A DNA stretch of 64,000 bases from Pseudorhodoferax sp032153935 (GTDB taxonomy: Bacteria; Pseudomonadota; Gammaproteobacteria; Burkholderiales; Burkholderiaceae_C), in contig NZ_CAXUQL020000001.1 of the NCBI RefSeq assembly GCF_964253035.1, positions 372,001 through 436,000 of the forward strand. The letters are read 5' to 3'. Positions 17,049 to 26,733 of this stretch are shown piece after piece. The position numbers and the translations under genes are program-made. Under the pieces are notes generated by a model. It did not search any database and was not told the origin of the DNA. It saw nothing but the letters and a program-made list of their open reading frames with translations. Position 1 is the stretch's first letter. Each line of letters begins with the position of its first letter.

Positions 17049-17199
17049 GAATGAACTCCTTGCGGGTGATAACGCGTCGGTCAGCCTGTGCAGGCCGCCT
17101 CGGCTCCCCGGGGGTGAAGACTCTAGCTAACACACAGCAACCGCGCCGAGTCGAAAAGCGCGGTGCCGTCGAGGCCGGGCTCGCGCCCGGCGCTCTGGA

Positions 17200-17787
17200 T
17201 CAGGTTTTCTCGATCTGGCTGAATTCCAGCTCGACAGGGGTGGCGCGGCCGAAGATGGTGACGGACACGCGGACCTTGTTCTTGTCGTAGTTGACTTCCT
17301 CGACCGAACCGTTGAAGTCGGTAAAGGGGCCTTCCTTGACGCGCACGTACTCGCCGACCAGGAACTCGACCTTGTGGCGCGGCTTCTCCACGCCTTCCTG
17401 CATCTGGCTGACGATCTTGACGACCTCCTCTTCGGAGATCGGGGCCGGACGGTTCTTGGCGCCACCGACGAAGCCGGTCACCTTGTTGGTGTGCTTGACC
17501 AGGTGCCAGGACTCGTCGTCCATCAGCATCTCGACGAACACATAGCCCGGAAACAGGCGACGCTCGGTCGTGCGGCGCTGGCCGTTCTTGACCTCGACGA
17601 CCTCCTCGGTCGGCACCAGGATGCGGCCGAACTTGGACTGCATGCCCGCGCGCGTGATGCGCTCGGTGATGTTGCGCTCGACAGCCTTCTCCATGCCCGA
17701 ATAGGCATGGACGATGTACCACCGGAAATCCGGATTGGTCGGGCCCGGCATCGCGTCCGTCGCGGGAGATTCCACTGCGTCAGTCAT
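17200..17787 (-). CDS. nusG: Transcription termination/antitermination protein NusG
   Basis: NusG binds RNA polymerase and links it to Rho or to ribosomes. The 195-residue protein has the NGN domain (RWYIVHAYSGMEKAVERNI, FPGYVFVEMLMDDESWHLVK) and a C-terminal KOW domain (VRVKEGPFTDFNGSVEEVNY). It begins immediately after the secE stop codon, the universal secE-nusG arrangement. Confidence 0.98.
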   Translation of the reverse strand: MTDAVESPATDAMPGPTNPDFRWYIVHAYSGMEKAVERNITERITRAGMQSKFGRILVPTEEVVEVKNGQRRTTERRLFPGYVFVEMLMDDESWHLVKHTNKVTGFVGGAKNRPAPISEEEVVKIVSQMQEGVEKPRHKVEFLVGEYVRVKEGPFTDFNGSVEEVNYDKNKVRVSVTIFGRATPVELEFSQIEKT

Positions 17788-18171
17788 TTATCGCTTCCAG
17801 CCCAAGATGAGGTCGTACAGCACCCATTCCAAGGTCTTGTCCGTGAACCACAGGAACAAGGCCATGACGACGACGAAGGCGAACACGTACGCCGTCATCT
17901 GCATGGATTCCTTGCGCGTCGGCCAGACCACCTTCTTGACCTCGCGCCAGGCGTCGCGGCCGAAGGCGATCAGCTGGCGGCCGGGCTCGCTGCTGAAGAA
18001 CAGGGCCACGGCAGCGGCCAGCCCGACGATCAGCGCGCCCCACTGGGCCACCTGGCCTTGCTTGCCGAGCAGGTAAAAGCCAGCCAGCGCCGCAATGACG
18101 AGCGCAGCGGACACGGCCAACTTGGCCTTGTCCGCGCCGGTACTGACAGTTTCAACTTGCGAAGTCGCCAT
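17788..18171 (-). CDS. secE: Preprotein translocase subunit SecE
   Basis: This is the small integral subunit of the SecYEG channel. The 127-residue form has three hydrophobic segments (about residues 18-36, 42-60 and 93-118), as in other proteobacterial SecE, with the conserved amphipathic region AWREVKKVVWPTRKESMQ before the last helix. I chose the ATG at 18171 (MATSQVETVS) because AGGG precedes it; the longer frame from 18198 lacks support. It is coupled to nusG. Confidence 0.95.
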   Translation of the reverse strand: MATSQVETVSTGADKAKLAVSAALVIAALAGFYLLGKQGQVAQWGALIVGLAAAVALFFSSEPGRQLIAFGRDAWREVKKVVWPTRKESMQMTAYVFAFVVVMALFLWFTDKTLEWVLYDLILGWKR

Positions 18172-18220
18172 TTCGGCCCTAATGCTGCAATCAAACACTT
18201 AGCGCCGTTCAGACGCTAAA

Positions 18221-18248
18221 GCCCGTCAGGCAAGTGACGGGCTTTTTT
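18221..18248 (+). terminator. Hairpin with T-run facing the plus strand, between secE and tRNA-Trp
   Basis: A perfect 8-bp stem GCCCGTCA/TGACGGGC is followed on the plus strand by six T. Read on the minus strand, in the direction of the genes, only TTT follows. It is therefore a good terminator for antisense transcripts and at best a leaky one for the tRNA-Trp/tuf transcript entering secE. Confidence 0.5.
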
Positions 18249-18272
18249 CGGAGACCACCTGGGTTCAGGTGG

Positions 18273-18345
18273 CAGGGGCAGTAGGAATCGAACCTACAAC
18301 CTTCGGTTTTGGAGACCGACGCTCTGCCAATTGAGCTATACCCCT
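18273..18345 (-). tRNA. trpT: tRNA-Trp (CCA anticodon)
   Basis: This is a 73-base cloverleaf with acceptor stem AGGGGTA/TGCCCCT, anticodon loop CTCCAAA and T-loop TTCGATT, followed by an encoded CCA (18272-18270). It lies between tuf and secE, the standard proteobacterial location. The encoded CCA is also the first part of a perfect 7-bp hairpin at 18255-18272, probably a processing or stability signal. Confidence 0.97.
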
Positions 18346-18355
18346 CCGAATCACA

Positions 18356-19546
<1,191 letters not shown>

Positions 19547-19620
19547 GTTTCGACTCCGAAAAAAATACGTTCCAACTAGCCAAGCGCCCGGCACTCCACA
19601 TGGAGTGCCGGGAATCATGG

Positions 19621-19692
<72 letters not shown>

Positions 19693-19725
19693 GCTCAAAC
19701 TTTGCTGACGATCGATGCCTGCTGG

Positions 19726-19796
19726 AGCGGGAGACGGGAATCGAACCCGCGTCATTAGCTTGGAAGGCTAGGGTTCTACCATTGAACTACTCCCGC
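19726..19796 (-). tRNA. tRNA-Gly (TCC anticodon)
   Basis: This is a 71-base cloverleaf with acceptor GCGGGAG/CTCCCGC, anticodon loop CTTCCAA and encoded CCA (19725-19723). The outermost pair of the anticodon stem is a C-A mismatch. It lies between tRNA-Tyr and tRNA-Thr. Confidence 0.96.
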
Positions 19797-19896
19797 CTTG
19801 CGCCTGCCGCCATCCGGATGGATTCACGACAAACACTGCGCTTTCGCAACACTCCAACTACCGATCGATCGCCAACCTGACCTCAAAAATCACTGG

Positions 19897-19979
19897 TGGA
19901 GAGGGCTGGATTCGAACCAGCGTACTCGTAAGAGGGCAGATTTACAGTCTGCTGCCATTAACCACTCGGCCACCTCTCC
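19897..19979 (-). tRNA. tRNA-Tyr (GTA anticodon)
   Basis: This is an 83-base class II tRNA with a long variable arm, acceptor GGAGAGG/CCTCTCC, anticodon loop CTGTAAA and encoded CCA (19896-19894). It is the first tRNA of the tuf-linked array and starts 14 bases after the ung stop codon on the same strand. Confidence 0.97.
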
Positions 19980-19992
19980 AGCGAACTCAGGA

Positions 19993-20727
19993 CTATAGCA
20001 GAACTTTTTGACTCTGCACATCCGTCGTAGCGGACAAGCACCAATTTATTGTCTGACCGCGTTCGGCGAGCCAGCGGCTGGCCTGGCCGAAGTGGCCGCA
20101 ACCGATGAAGGGCACGGGCGGGCGCAGCGCCGACAGCGGCGATGGATGGTTGGCCATCAGCACCAAGGCCTCGCGGCCCGCGGCCTGGGCCGTGCGCGCG
20201 ATCAAGGGTGCCTTGGCCTGGGCGTGCGCCCCCCAGAGCAGGTAGACGCAGGGCGAAGCCACCGCCGCCACCTGGGCGATCAGTGCGTCGGTCAGGGCCT
20301 CCCAGCCCTTCTTGGCGTGGCTGGCGGCCTGGCCGTCTTCCACCGTGAGGCTGGTGTTGAGCAACAGCACGCCCTGCGCGGCCCACTCGGCCAGCGAGCC
20401 GCCGGCCGGCATGGGATGGCCCAGGTCGCGCTGCAGCTCCTTGAAGATGTTGCGCAGCGAAGGCGGCAGCCGCACGCCCGGCGCGACCGAGAAGGCCAAG
20501 CCTTCGGCCTGGCCGGGCCCATGGTAGGGGTCCTGGCCCAGGATCACGGCGTGCACGCGCTCGGGCGGCGTCAGCCGCAGCGCGCGCAGCGGCTCGGGCG
20601 GATAGACCACCGCGCCAGCGGCCTGGCGCGCAGCCAGGAACGCCTGCAGCCGCAGGCCCTCGGGGCTTGCGGCAAAGCTGTCGACCACCGGCTGCCAGCC
20701 GGCCGCGACCGGGCCGAATGCCGTCAT
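19993..20727 (-). CDS. ung: Uracil-DNA glycosylase
   Basis: This base-excision enzyme removes uracil from DNA. The 244-residue family 1 UDG has the water-activating loop VILGQDPYHGPGQAEGLAFS (Asp is the catalytic residue) and the Leu-intercalation motif NHPSPLSA with its catalytic His. Its ATG overlaps the trpC stop by four bases, so it is the last cistron of the trp operon. This placement after trpC is what I recall for other Burkholderiales. Confidence 0.96.
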   Translation of the reverse strand: MTAFGPVAAGWQPVVDSFAASPEGLRLQAFLAARQAAGAVVYPPEPLRALRLTPPERVHAVILGQDPYHGPGQAEGLAFSVAPGVRLPPSLRNIFKELQRDLGHPMPAGGSLAEWAAQGVLLLNTSLTVEDGQAASHAKKGWEALTDALIAQVAAVASPCVYLLWGAHAQAKAPLIARTAQAAGREALVLMANHPSPLSALRPPVPFIGCGHFGQASRWLAERGQTINWCLSATTDVQSQKVLL

Positions 20728-21518
20728 GCGCCGAACAGCTGGGCCAGCGCCTCGCCCGGCTCGGGCGCGCGCATGAAGGCCTCGCCGACCAGGAAGGCGT
20801 GCACACCGGCCGTGCGCATGCGCTGCACGTCGGCCGGTTGCAGGATGCCGCTCTCGGTCACGAGCAGGCGGTCGGCCGGCACGGCGGCCTGCAGATCCAG
20901 CGTGGTCTGCAGCGAGACCTCGAAGGTGCGCAGGTTGCGGTTGTTGACGCCGATCAGCGGGGTCTTGAGCTTGAGCGCACGCGCCAGCTCGGCCGCGTCG
21001 TGCACCTCGACCAGCACCGCCATGCCCAGGTGCAGCGCGATGGCCTCGAACTCGGCCATCTGCGCGTCGTCCAGGATCGCGGCGATCAGCAGCACGCAGT
21101 CCGCGCCCATCACCCGCGATTCGTAGATCTGGTACGGATCGACCATGAAGTCCTTGCGCAGCACGGGCAGCTGGCAGGAGGCGCGCGCCTGCTTCAAGTA
21201 GTCCACGCTGCCCTGGAAGAACTGGCGGTCGGTCAGCACCGACAGGCAGGCCGCCCCGTACTCGGCATAGCTCTGCGCGATGTCGGCCGGGATGAAGTCT
21301 TCGCGCAGCACGCCCTTGGAGGGGCTGGCCTTCTTGACCTCGGCGATCACGGCAGCCTTGCCGGCGGTGACCTTGGCGCGCAGCGCGCCGACGAAGTCGC
21401 GCGTGAGCACGCGCGACTCGGCGTCCTCGCGCACCTCGGCCAACGGCTTGCGGCCCTTGGCGAGCAGCAGCTCCTCGTGCTTGACGGCAACGATCTTCTT
21501 CAGGATGTCTTCGGACAT
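20724..21518 (-). CDS. trpC: Indole-3-glycerol-phosphate synthase
   Basis: This is the fourth step of tryptophan biosynthesis, converting CdRP to indole-3-glycerol phosphate. The 264-residue TIM barrel has the catalytic region VIAEVKKASPSKG (Lys residues), LPVLRKDFMVDPYQI and IGVNNRNLRTFEV. It has no fused TrpF domain. It starts eight bases after the trpD stop and overlaps ung. Confidence 0.97.
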   Translation of the reverse strand: MSEDILKKIVAVKHEELLLAKGRKPLAEVREDAESRVLTRDFVGALRAKVTAGKAAVIAEVKKASPSKGVLREDFIPADIAQSYAEYGAACLSVLTDRQFFQGSVDYLKQARASCQLPVLRKDFMVDPYQIYESRVMGADCVLLIAAILDDAQMAEFEAIALHLGMAVLVEVHDAAELARALKLKTPLIGVNNRNLRTFEVSLQTTLDLQAAVPADRLLVTESGILQPADVQRMRTAGVHAFLVGEAFMRAPEPGEALAQLFGA

Positions 21519-21526
21519 GGTGTTCC

Positions 21527-22558
21527 TCAAGCCTTTGCAAGCGATTGGGTGAGGGCCGCGAACTGGTCCAGTTTGAACTTGGCAGCGCCCGAAGCAATGG
21601 CCTGGCGCGCAGCGGCCAGGCCCTCTGGAATGGAGGCGCAGACATTGGCCGCGTACAGCGCCGCGCCGGCATTCAGCACCACGATGTCGTAGGCGGGGCC
21701 GTGCTCGCCGTCGAGCACGCCGCGCAGCATGGCCTGGGACTGCTGCGGCGTTTCCACACGCAGCGCGCGGTTGCTGACCATGGCCATGCCGAAGTCTTCG
21801 GGATGGATCTCGTACTCGCGCACCTCGCCGTCCTTGAGCTCGCCAACCAGCGTGGACGCGCCCAGGCTGACCTCGTCCATGCCGTCCTTGCCGTAGACCA
21901 CGAGCGCATGCTCGGCGCCCAGGCGCTGCAGTGCGCGCACCTGGATGCCGACCAGGTCCGGATGGAACACGCCCATCAGGATGTTGGGCGCGGACGCCGG
22001 ATTGGTCAGCGGCCCCAGGATGTTGAAGATGGTGCGCACGCCGAGCTCCTTGCGCACGGGCCCCACGTTCTTCATGGCGGGATGGTGGTTGGGCGCGAAC
22101 ATGAAGCCGATGCCGACCTCCGCGATGCATTGCGCGATCTGCTCGGGCGTGCGGTTGATGTCCACGCCCAGCGCCTCCAGCACGTCGGCGCTGCCGGACT
22201 TGCTGGACACGCTGCGCCCGCCGTGCTTGCTGACCTTGGCGCCGGCCGCCGCCGCGACGAACATCGAACAGGTCGAGATGTTGAAGGTGTGCGAGCCGTC
22301 GCCGCCGGTGCCGACGATGTCGACCAGATGGCGCGTGTCGGCCACCTGCACCTTGGTCGCGAACTCGCGCATGACCTGGGCCGCGGCCGTGATCTCGCCG
22401 ATGGTTTCCTTCTTGACGCGCAGGCCCGTGATCAGCGCGGCCATCATCACGGGCGAGCACTCGCCGCGCATGATGAGCCGCATGATGTGCAGCATCTCGT
22501 CGTGGAAGATCTCGCGGTGTTCGATGGTGCGCTGCAGCGCTTCCTGGGGGGTGATCAT
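21527..22558 (-). CDS. trpD: Anthranilate phosphoribosyltransferase
   Basis: This enzyme transfers phosphoribosyl from PRPP to anthranilate. The 343-residue protein has the PRPP-binding VDIVGTGGDGSHTFNISTCS motif and the conserved KHGGRSVSSKSGSADVLEALG and NHHPAMKNVGPVRKELGVRT segments. It is a stand-alone TrpD, not fused to TrpG. It follows the LysE-type exporter gene by 24 bases. Confidence 0.97.
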   Translation of the reverse strand: MITPQEALQRTIEHREIFHDEMLHIMRLIMRGECSPVMMAALITGLRVKKETIGEITAAAQVMREFATKVQVADTRHLVDIVGTGGDGSHTFNISTCSMFVAAAAGAKVSKHGGRSVSSKSGSADVLEALGVDINRTPEQIAQCIAEVGIGFMFAPNHHPAMKNVGPVRKELGVRTIFNILGPLTNPASAPNILMGVFHPDLVGIQVRALQRLGAEHALVVYGKDGMDEVSLGASTLVGELKDGEVREYEIHPEDFGMAMVSNRALRVETPQQSQAMLRGVLDGEHGPAYDIVVLNAGAALYAANVCASIPEGLAAARQAIASGAAKFKLDQFAALTQSLAKA

Positions 22559-22582
22559 GGGAAGGTCTTTCGAAAGAGGGGA

Positions 22583-23233
22583 TCAGCGCGCCGGGCTCTC
22601 GGCCCAGGCAAGGCGCAGGCCGAAACCGATGAACAGCACGCCGGCCACACGGTCCAGCCAGGCCAGGCCGCGTTGCACGGACGCACGCCGCGCCATCCAG
22701 GCCGCGGCCAGCGCCCAGCCGACATTGACCGGGATGGCATTGAGGTTGAACAGCACGCCCAGCCCCACGAACACCCAGGCCGTGTCGGCGGTGCCCGGTG
22801 CGATGAACTGGGGCACGAAGGCCAGGAAGAACAGGGCCACCTTGGGGTTCAGCACGTTGGTCCAGAAGCCGTCGAGGAACACCCGACGCGGCGCCACGGG
22901 CGCGCCCACGGGGCCCGCCTGGGCCTGGGCGAGCGGGCTGCTGCCAGGGCGTGCGAACAGCAGGCGCAGGCCGGTGTACGCGAGGTAGGCCGCCCCCACC
23001 CACTTGAGCACGTTGAAGGCCGTGGCCGAGGCCGCCAGCAAGGCGCCCACGCCGATGGCCGCAGCCGCCACATGCACGAAGCAGCCGGCCGTGATGCCCA
23101 GCCCGGCAAGGATGCCGGCGCGCACGCCGCCGCGTAGCGCGTGGCGCACGATGCACAGCACGTCGGGGCCCGGCGTCAGGTTCAGCAGCCAGCCGGCCGC
23201 GATGAACAGCAGCAGATGGTGGAAATCGGGCAT
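22583..23233 (-). CDS. LysE/RhtB-family amino-acid exporter
   Basis: This is a 216-residue inner-membrane protein with about six hydrophobic segments and the LysE-family N-terminus LLNLTPGPDVLCIVRHALRGG. Family members export amino acids such as lysine, threonine or homoserine lactones. I chose the ATG at 23233. It is inserted between a threonine-aldolase gene (10 bases upstream) and trpD, all on one strand. The substrate is unknown; the neighbour suggests threonine or a related amino acid, and the operon leaves an aromatic amino acid possible. Confidence 0.85.
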   Translation of the reverse strand: MPDFHHLLLFIAAGWLLNLTPGPDVLCIVRHALRGGVRAGILAGLGITAGCFVHVAAAAIGVGALLAASATAFNVLKWVGAAYLAYTGLRLLFARPGSSPLAQAQAGPVGAPVAPRRVFLDGFWTNVLNPKVALFFLAFVPQFIAPGTADTAWVFVGLGVLFNLNAIPVNVGWALAAAWMARRASVQRGLAWLDRVAGVLFIGFGLRLAWAESPAR

Positions 23234-23243
23234 GCGCGGCCCC

Positions 23244-24278
23244 TCATGCCTGCGCGAAATAGGCGCGCACGGCCGCCACGGCGCGGTCCACGCCCGCGGC
23301 ATCCACGTCCAGGTGGGTCACGAAGCGCAACTGGTACAGGCCGGTGGCCAGGACACCGCGCTCGGCCAGGTAGGGCAGCAGGCCGGCGCCACGCTCGCGC
23401 GCCGCGCCCGAGAGCGTGGCAAAGACGATGTTGCTGTGCGGCGCCTGCGCCTGCACGCCGTCGATGCCGGACAGCCCTTCGGCCAGCCGGCGCGCCAGCG
23501 CATGGTCGTCGGCCAGGCGCGCGACGTGGTGGTCCAGGGCGTGCAGAGCCGCAGCCGCCAGCAGCCCGGCCTGGCGCATGCCGCCACCGGCCATCTTGCG
23601 GATGCGGTGCGCGCGTGCGATGAAGTCGCGTGGGCCGCACAGGGCCGAGCCCACGGGCGCGCCCAGGCCTTTGCTGAAGCAGACCGAGACGCTGTCGAAA
23701 CACTGTGCGATGCGCTTCGCCTCGGCGTAGGCGTCCGCACCTTGCGCCGTGGCGGCATTGAACAGCCGCGCGCCGTCCAGGTGCCGCGCCAGGCCCTTGT
23801 CAGCCGCCAGCTTTGTCGCGGCCTGCACGTAGTCGAACGGCAGCAGCTGCCCGCCCAGCGTGTTCTCCAGCGCCAGAAGCCGCGTGCGCGCGAAATGCGC
23901 GTCGTCAGGCTTGATCGCCGCTTCGATGTCGGCCAGCGGCAGCGTGCCGTCGGCCGCATGCGCGATGGGCTGCGGCTGCACGCTGCCCAGCACGGCGGCG
24001 CCGCCGGCTTCCCAGCGGTAGCAGTGCTGCATCTGGCCCACGATGTACTCGTCGCCGCGGCCGCAGTGCGCGAGGATGGCGCACAGGTTGCTCTGCGTGC
24101 CGCTGGGCACGAACAGCGCAGCCTCGAAACCCAGCAAGCCCGCGATGCGCTCCTGCAGTGCCTGCACGGTCGGGTCGTCGCCGAACACGTCGTCGCCGAG
24201 TGGGGCGGCAAACATCGCCTCGCGCATCGCGGCGGTCGGCCGCGTGACCGTGTCGCTGCGCAAGTCAACCGTACTCAT
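23244..24278 (-). CDS. ltaE: Low-specificity L-threonine aldolase
   Basis: This PLP enzyme cleaves L-threonine or allo-threonine to glycine and acetaldehyde. The 344-residue protein starts MSTVDLRSDTVTRPTAAM, typical of the family, and has HLDGARLFNAA and the PLP-lysine motif SVCFSKGLGAPVGS. Its ATG overlaps the trpG stop (ATGA), so it is translationally coupled to an anthranilate synthase subunit. That is an odd partner for a threonine-degrading enzyme, although glycine/serine metabolism feeds the last step of tryptophan synthesis. Confidence 0.92.
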   Translation of the reverse strand: MSTVDLRSDTVTRPTAAMREAMFAAPLGDDVFGDDPTVQALQERIAGLLGFEAALFVPSGTQSNLCAILAHCGRGDEYIVGQMQHCYRWEAGGAAVLGSVQPQPIAHAADGTLPLADIEAAIKPDDAHFARTRLLALENTLGGQLLPFDYVQAATKLAADKGLARHLDGARLFNAATAQGADAYAEAKRIAQCFDSVSVCFSKGLGAPVGSALCGPRDFIARAHRIRKMAGGGMRQAGLLAAAALHALDHHVARLADDHALARRLAEGLSGIDGVQAQAPHSNIVFATLSGAARERGAGLLPYLAERGVLATGLYQLRFVTHLDVDAAGVDRAVAAVRAYFAQA

Positions 24279-24850
24279 TTCTGCTCCAGGAAGTTGCGCA
24301 GCATCGCGTGCCCATGCTCGGTCAGGATGGACTCGGGATGGAACTGCACGCCCTGGATCGGCAGCTCCTTGTGCCGCACGCCCATGATCTCGCCGTCCTC
24401 GGTGCGGGCCGTCACGGCCAGCGCGGCCGGGCAGTTGTCGCGCGCAATCGCCAGCGAGTGGTAGCGGTTGACCGTGAAGCGCTCGGGCAGGTCGGCGAAC
24501 ACGCCTTCGCGCGTGGTCGTGATCTCGCTGGTCTTGCCGTGCATGAGCTGCTGCGCGCGCACGATCTGGCCACCGAAGGCCGCGCCGATGCTCTGGTGCC
24601 CCAGGCACACGCCCAGGATGGGCAGCTTGCCCGCGAAATGCCGGATCGCCTCGACCGAAATGCCGGCCTCGGCCGGCGAACACGGGCCGGGCGAGATCAC
24701 GAGCAGGTCGGGCTGGCGCGCGGCCACACCCGCGATGTCGATCTCGTCGTTGCGGAACACCTCGACCTCGGCGCCCAGTTCGCCGAAGTACTGCACCAGG
24801 TTGAAGGTGAAGCTGTCGTAGTTGTCGACCATCAAGAGTTTCTGTGCCAT
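24275..24850 (-). CDS. trpG: Anthranilate synthase component II (glutamine amidotransferase)
   Basis: This subunit supplies ammonia from glutamine to TrpE. The 191-residue class I amidotransferase has MVDNYDSFTFNLVQYFGELG, the oxyanion region VISPGPCSPAEAG, the nucleophile in ILGVCLGHQSIGAAFGG and the His/Glu region VQFHPESILTEHG. It may also serve aminodeoxychorismate synthase, as in other bacteria with a single such subunit. It lies six bases after trpE. Confidence 0.97.
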   Translation of the reverse strand: MAQKLLMVDNYDSFTFNLVQYFGELGAEVEVFRNDEIDIAGVAARQPDLLVISPGPCSPAEAGISVEAIRHFAGKLPILGVCLGHQSIGAAFGGQIVRAQQLMHGKTSEITTTREGVFADLPERFTVNRYHSLAIARDNCPAALAVTARTEDGEIMGVRHKELPIQGVQFHPESILTEHGHAMLRNFLEQK

Positions 24851-24856
24851 GGCGGT

Positions 24857-26368
24857 TTACTCCAGCCCTTCTTCGACGAGTTCGCTCGCGCGCATCAGCG
24901 CGCGCGCCTTGGCTTCGGTTTCCTTCCACTCCAACTCGGGCACCGAGTCGGCCACCACGCCGGCCGCGGCCTGCACGTGCAACGTCTGGTCCTTGATCAC
25001 GCCGGTGCGGATGGCGATGGCTACGTCCATGTCGCCCGCGTAGCTGATGTAGCCGCAGGCGCCGCCGTACAGGCCGCGCTTGGTCGGTTCCAGCTTGTCG
25101 ATGAGCTCCATGGCGTGCACCTTGGGCGCGCCCGTCAGCGTGCCGGCCGGGAAGGTGGCGCGCAGCACGTCCATGTTGGTCATGCCGTCCTTGAGGATGC
25201 CCTCGACGTTGCTGACGATGTGCATCACATGGCTGTAGCGCTCCACGGCGAAGGCCTCGGTCACCTTCACGCTGCCGATCTTGGCAATGCGGCCGATGTC
25301 GTTGCGCGCCAGGTCGATCAGCATCACGTGCTCGGCGCGTTCCTTGGGGTCGTTCACGAGTTCGACCTCGGCCGCCTTGTCCTGCTCCAGCGAGGCGCCG
25401 CGCGGCCGCGTGCCGGCCAGCGGGCGGATCGTGACCTTCTGCTCGCCCGCCTCGGTGACCTCCTGGCGCACCAGGATCTCGGGCGAGGCGCCCACGACAT
25501 GGTGGTCGCCCATGTCGTAGTAGTACATGTAGGGGCTGGGGTTCAGCGAGCGCAGCGCGCGGTACAGCGACAGCGGCGACTCGGTGTAGCGCTTGCTGAT
25601 GCGCTGGCCCACCTGCACCTGCATGAAGTCGCCGGCGGCAATCAGCTCCTTGGCCTCTTCGACGGCCTTCAGGTAGGCGGCCTTGGCGAACGGCCGCTCG
25701 GCAGGGTGCGCCTGTGTGGGCTTCACTTGCGGCGCGCTGACCGAGTAGCGCAGCTTGTCCTTCAACTCGCGCAGCCGGCGCTTGGCGTTGGCGTAGGCCT
25801 CGGGCTGCTTGGGATCGGCGTAGACGATCAGGTACAGCTTGCCCGACAGGTTGTCGATGACGGCCAGTTCCTCGCACTGCAGCAGCAGGATGTCGGGGCA
25901 GCCCAGCAGGTCGGGCGGGCAGCTGTTCTCCAGCTTCTTCTCCATGTAGCGCACCGCGTCGTAGCCGAAGTAGCCGGCCAACCCGCCACAAAAGCGCGGC
26001 AGACCGGGGCGCAGCGCGACCTTGAAGCGCTTCTGGTAGGCCTCGATGAAGTCCAGCGGGTTGCCTTCGGCCGTCTCCACGACCTGCCCGTCGGTCACGA
26101 CCTCGGTGCGCGCTGCGGCGCCGAAGCCGCTGGCACGCAGCAAGGTGCGCGCCGGCAGTCCGATGAAGCTGTAGCGGCCGAAGCGCTCGCCGCCGACGAC
26201 GGATTCGAGCAGGAAGCTGAACTTGCCGCCGCCCTGGGGTCCATTGGAGTAGGCGAGCTTCAGGTACAGCGAGAGCGGAGTTTCGAGGTCCGCGAAGGCC
26301 TCGACGATCAAGGGGATGCGGTTGTAGCCGTCCTTGGACAGGCTCTTGAATTCGAGTTCAGTGATCAC
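24857..26368 (-). CDS. trpE: Anthranilate synthase component I
   Basis: This enzyme converts chorismate to anthranilate, the committed step to tryptophan. The 503-residue protein starts at a GTG (26368, VITELEFKSLSKDGYNRIPL); no ATG fits the conserved N-terminus. The N-terminal regulatory region includes the LLESVVGGERFGRYSFIG segment, where the Ser is part of the usual Trp feedback site. The C-terminal chorismate-binding domain has VELVNDPKERAEHVMLIDLARNDIGRIA and FPAGTLTGAPKVHAMELID. It heads the trpE-G-ltaE-lysE-D-C-ung cluster. Confidence 0.97.
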   Translation of the reverse strand: MITELEFKSLSKDGYNRIPLIVEAFADLETPLSLYLKLAYSNGPQGGGKFSFLLESVVGGERFGRYSFIGLPARTLLRASGFGAAARTEVVTDGQVVETAEGNPLDFIEAYQKRFKVALRPGLPRFCGGLAGYFGYDAVRYMEKKLENSCPPDLLGCPDILLLQCEELAVIDNLSGKLYLIVYADPKQPEAYANAKRRLRELKDKLRYSVSAPQVKPTQAHPAERPFAKAAYLKAVEEAKELIAAGDFMQVQVGQRISKRYTESPLSLYRALRSLNPSPYMYYYDMGDHHVVGASPEILVRQEVTEAGEQKVTIRPLAGTRPRGASLEQDKAAEVELVNDPKERAEHVMLIDLARNDIGRIAKIGSVKVTEAFAVERYSHVMHIVSNVEGILKDGMTNMDVLRATFPAGTLTGAPKVHAMELIDKLEPTKRGLYGGACGYISYAGDMDVAIAIRTGVIKDQTLHVQAAAGVVADSVPELEWKETEAKARALMRASELVEEGLE

Positions 26369-26419
26369 AGCGTGCTTTCGAAGTTCACGCCGGGCGCTTG
26401 GAGGGTGGTGCGACCCGGC

Positions 26420-26436
26420 GGCAGCGGGGCGCTGCC
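26420..26436 (-). other. Hairpin in trpE leader
   Basis: A perfect 7-bp stem GGCAGCG/CGCTGCC with a 3-base loop lies about 50 bases before the trpE start. No T-run follows on the minus strand, so it is not an intrinsic terminator by itself. Confidence 0.35.
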
Positions 26437-26490
26437 TTCGTTCATTCAAGCCCTTGCGCGGGTGCGGCTGCACTGGCGAAGAGCACGGGC

Positions 26491-26509
26491 GCACGGCGAT
26501 GCGCCGTGC
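26491..26509 (-). other. Strong hairpin just after the candidate trp leader peptide
   Basis: A perfect 8-bp stem GCACGGCG/CGCCGTGC with a 3-base loop begins two bases beyond the stop codon of the putative leader ORF (26512-26592). Its position fits an attenuation or ribosome-release structure, but the required T-run is absent. Confidence 0.35.
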
Positions 26510-26511
26510 AA

Positions 26512-26592
26512 TCAGGTGCGGCTTGTCGTTGGCTTACGCCAGGGCCAGGCTCCCCGGCCTGCGCCTGATGTCGTGGTGCTGTGAGCGGACAT
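26512..26592 (-). CDS. trpL: Candidate trp leader peptide (26 codons, two Trp)
   Basis: This short ORF upstream of trpE ends with GRGAWPWRKPTTSRT, two Trp codons separated by one Pro codon, followed by a strong hairpin. Two nearby Trp codons in a short peptide ahead of trpE is the hallmark of ribosome-mediated attenuation. No Shine-Dalgarno is visible. A TACACT box ends eight bases before the ATG, so the message could be leaderless, but no good -35 element is seen. The evidence is suggestive only. Confidence 0.35.
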   Translation of the reverse strand: MSAHSTTTSGAGRGAWPWRKPTTSRT

Positions 26593-26733
26593 GGGCGGCG
26601 AGTGTAGCAAAGAGGAACGAGGCCGCTGCCGCTTGGCGGCGGATCGCGACCAGTTGGCGGCTGATGTTGACCCGCCCTCCCCCTGCACCCACAATTGTTT
26701 CGCCCAAGTAACGGGTTACGAGGAACACCTGTC

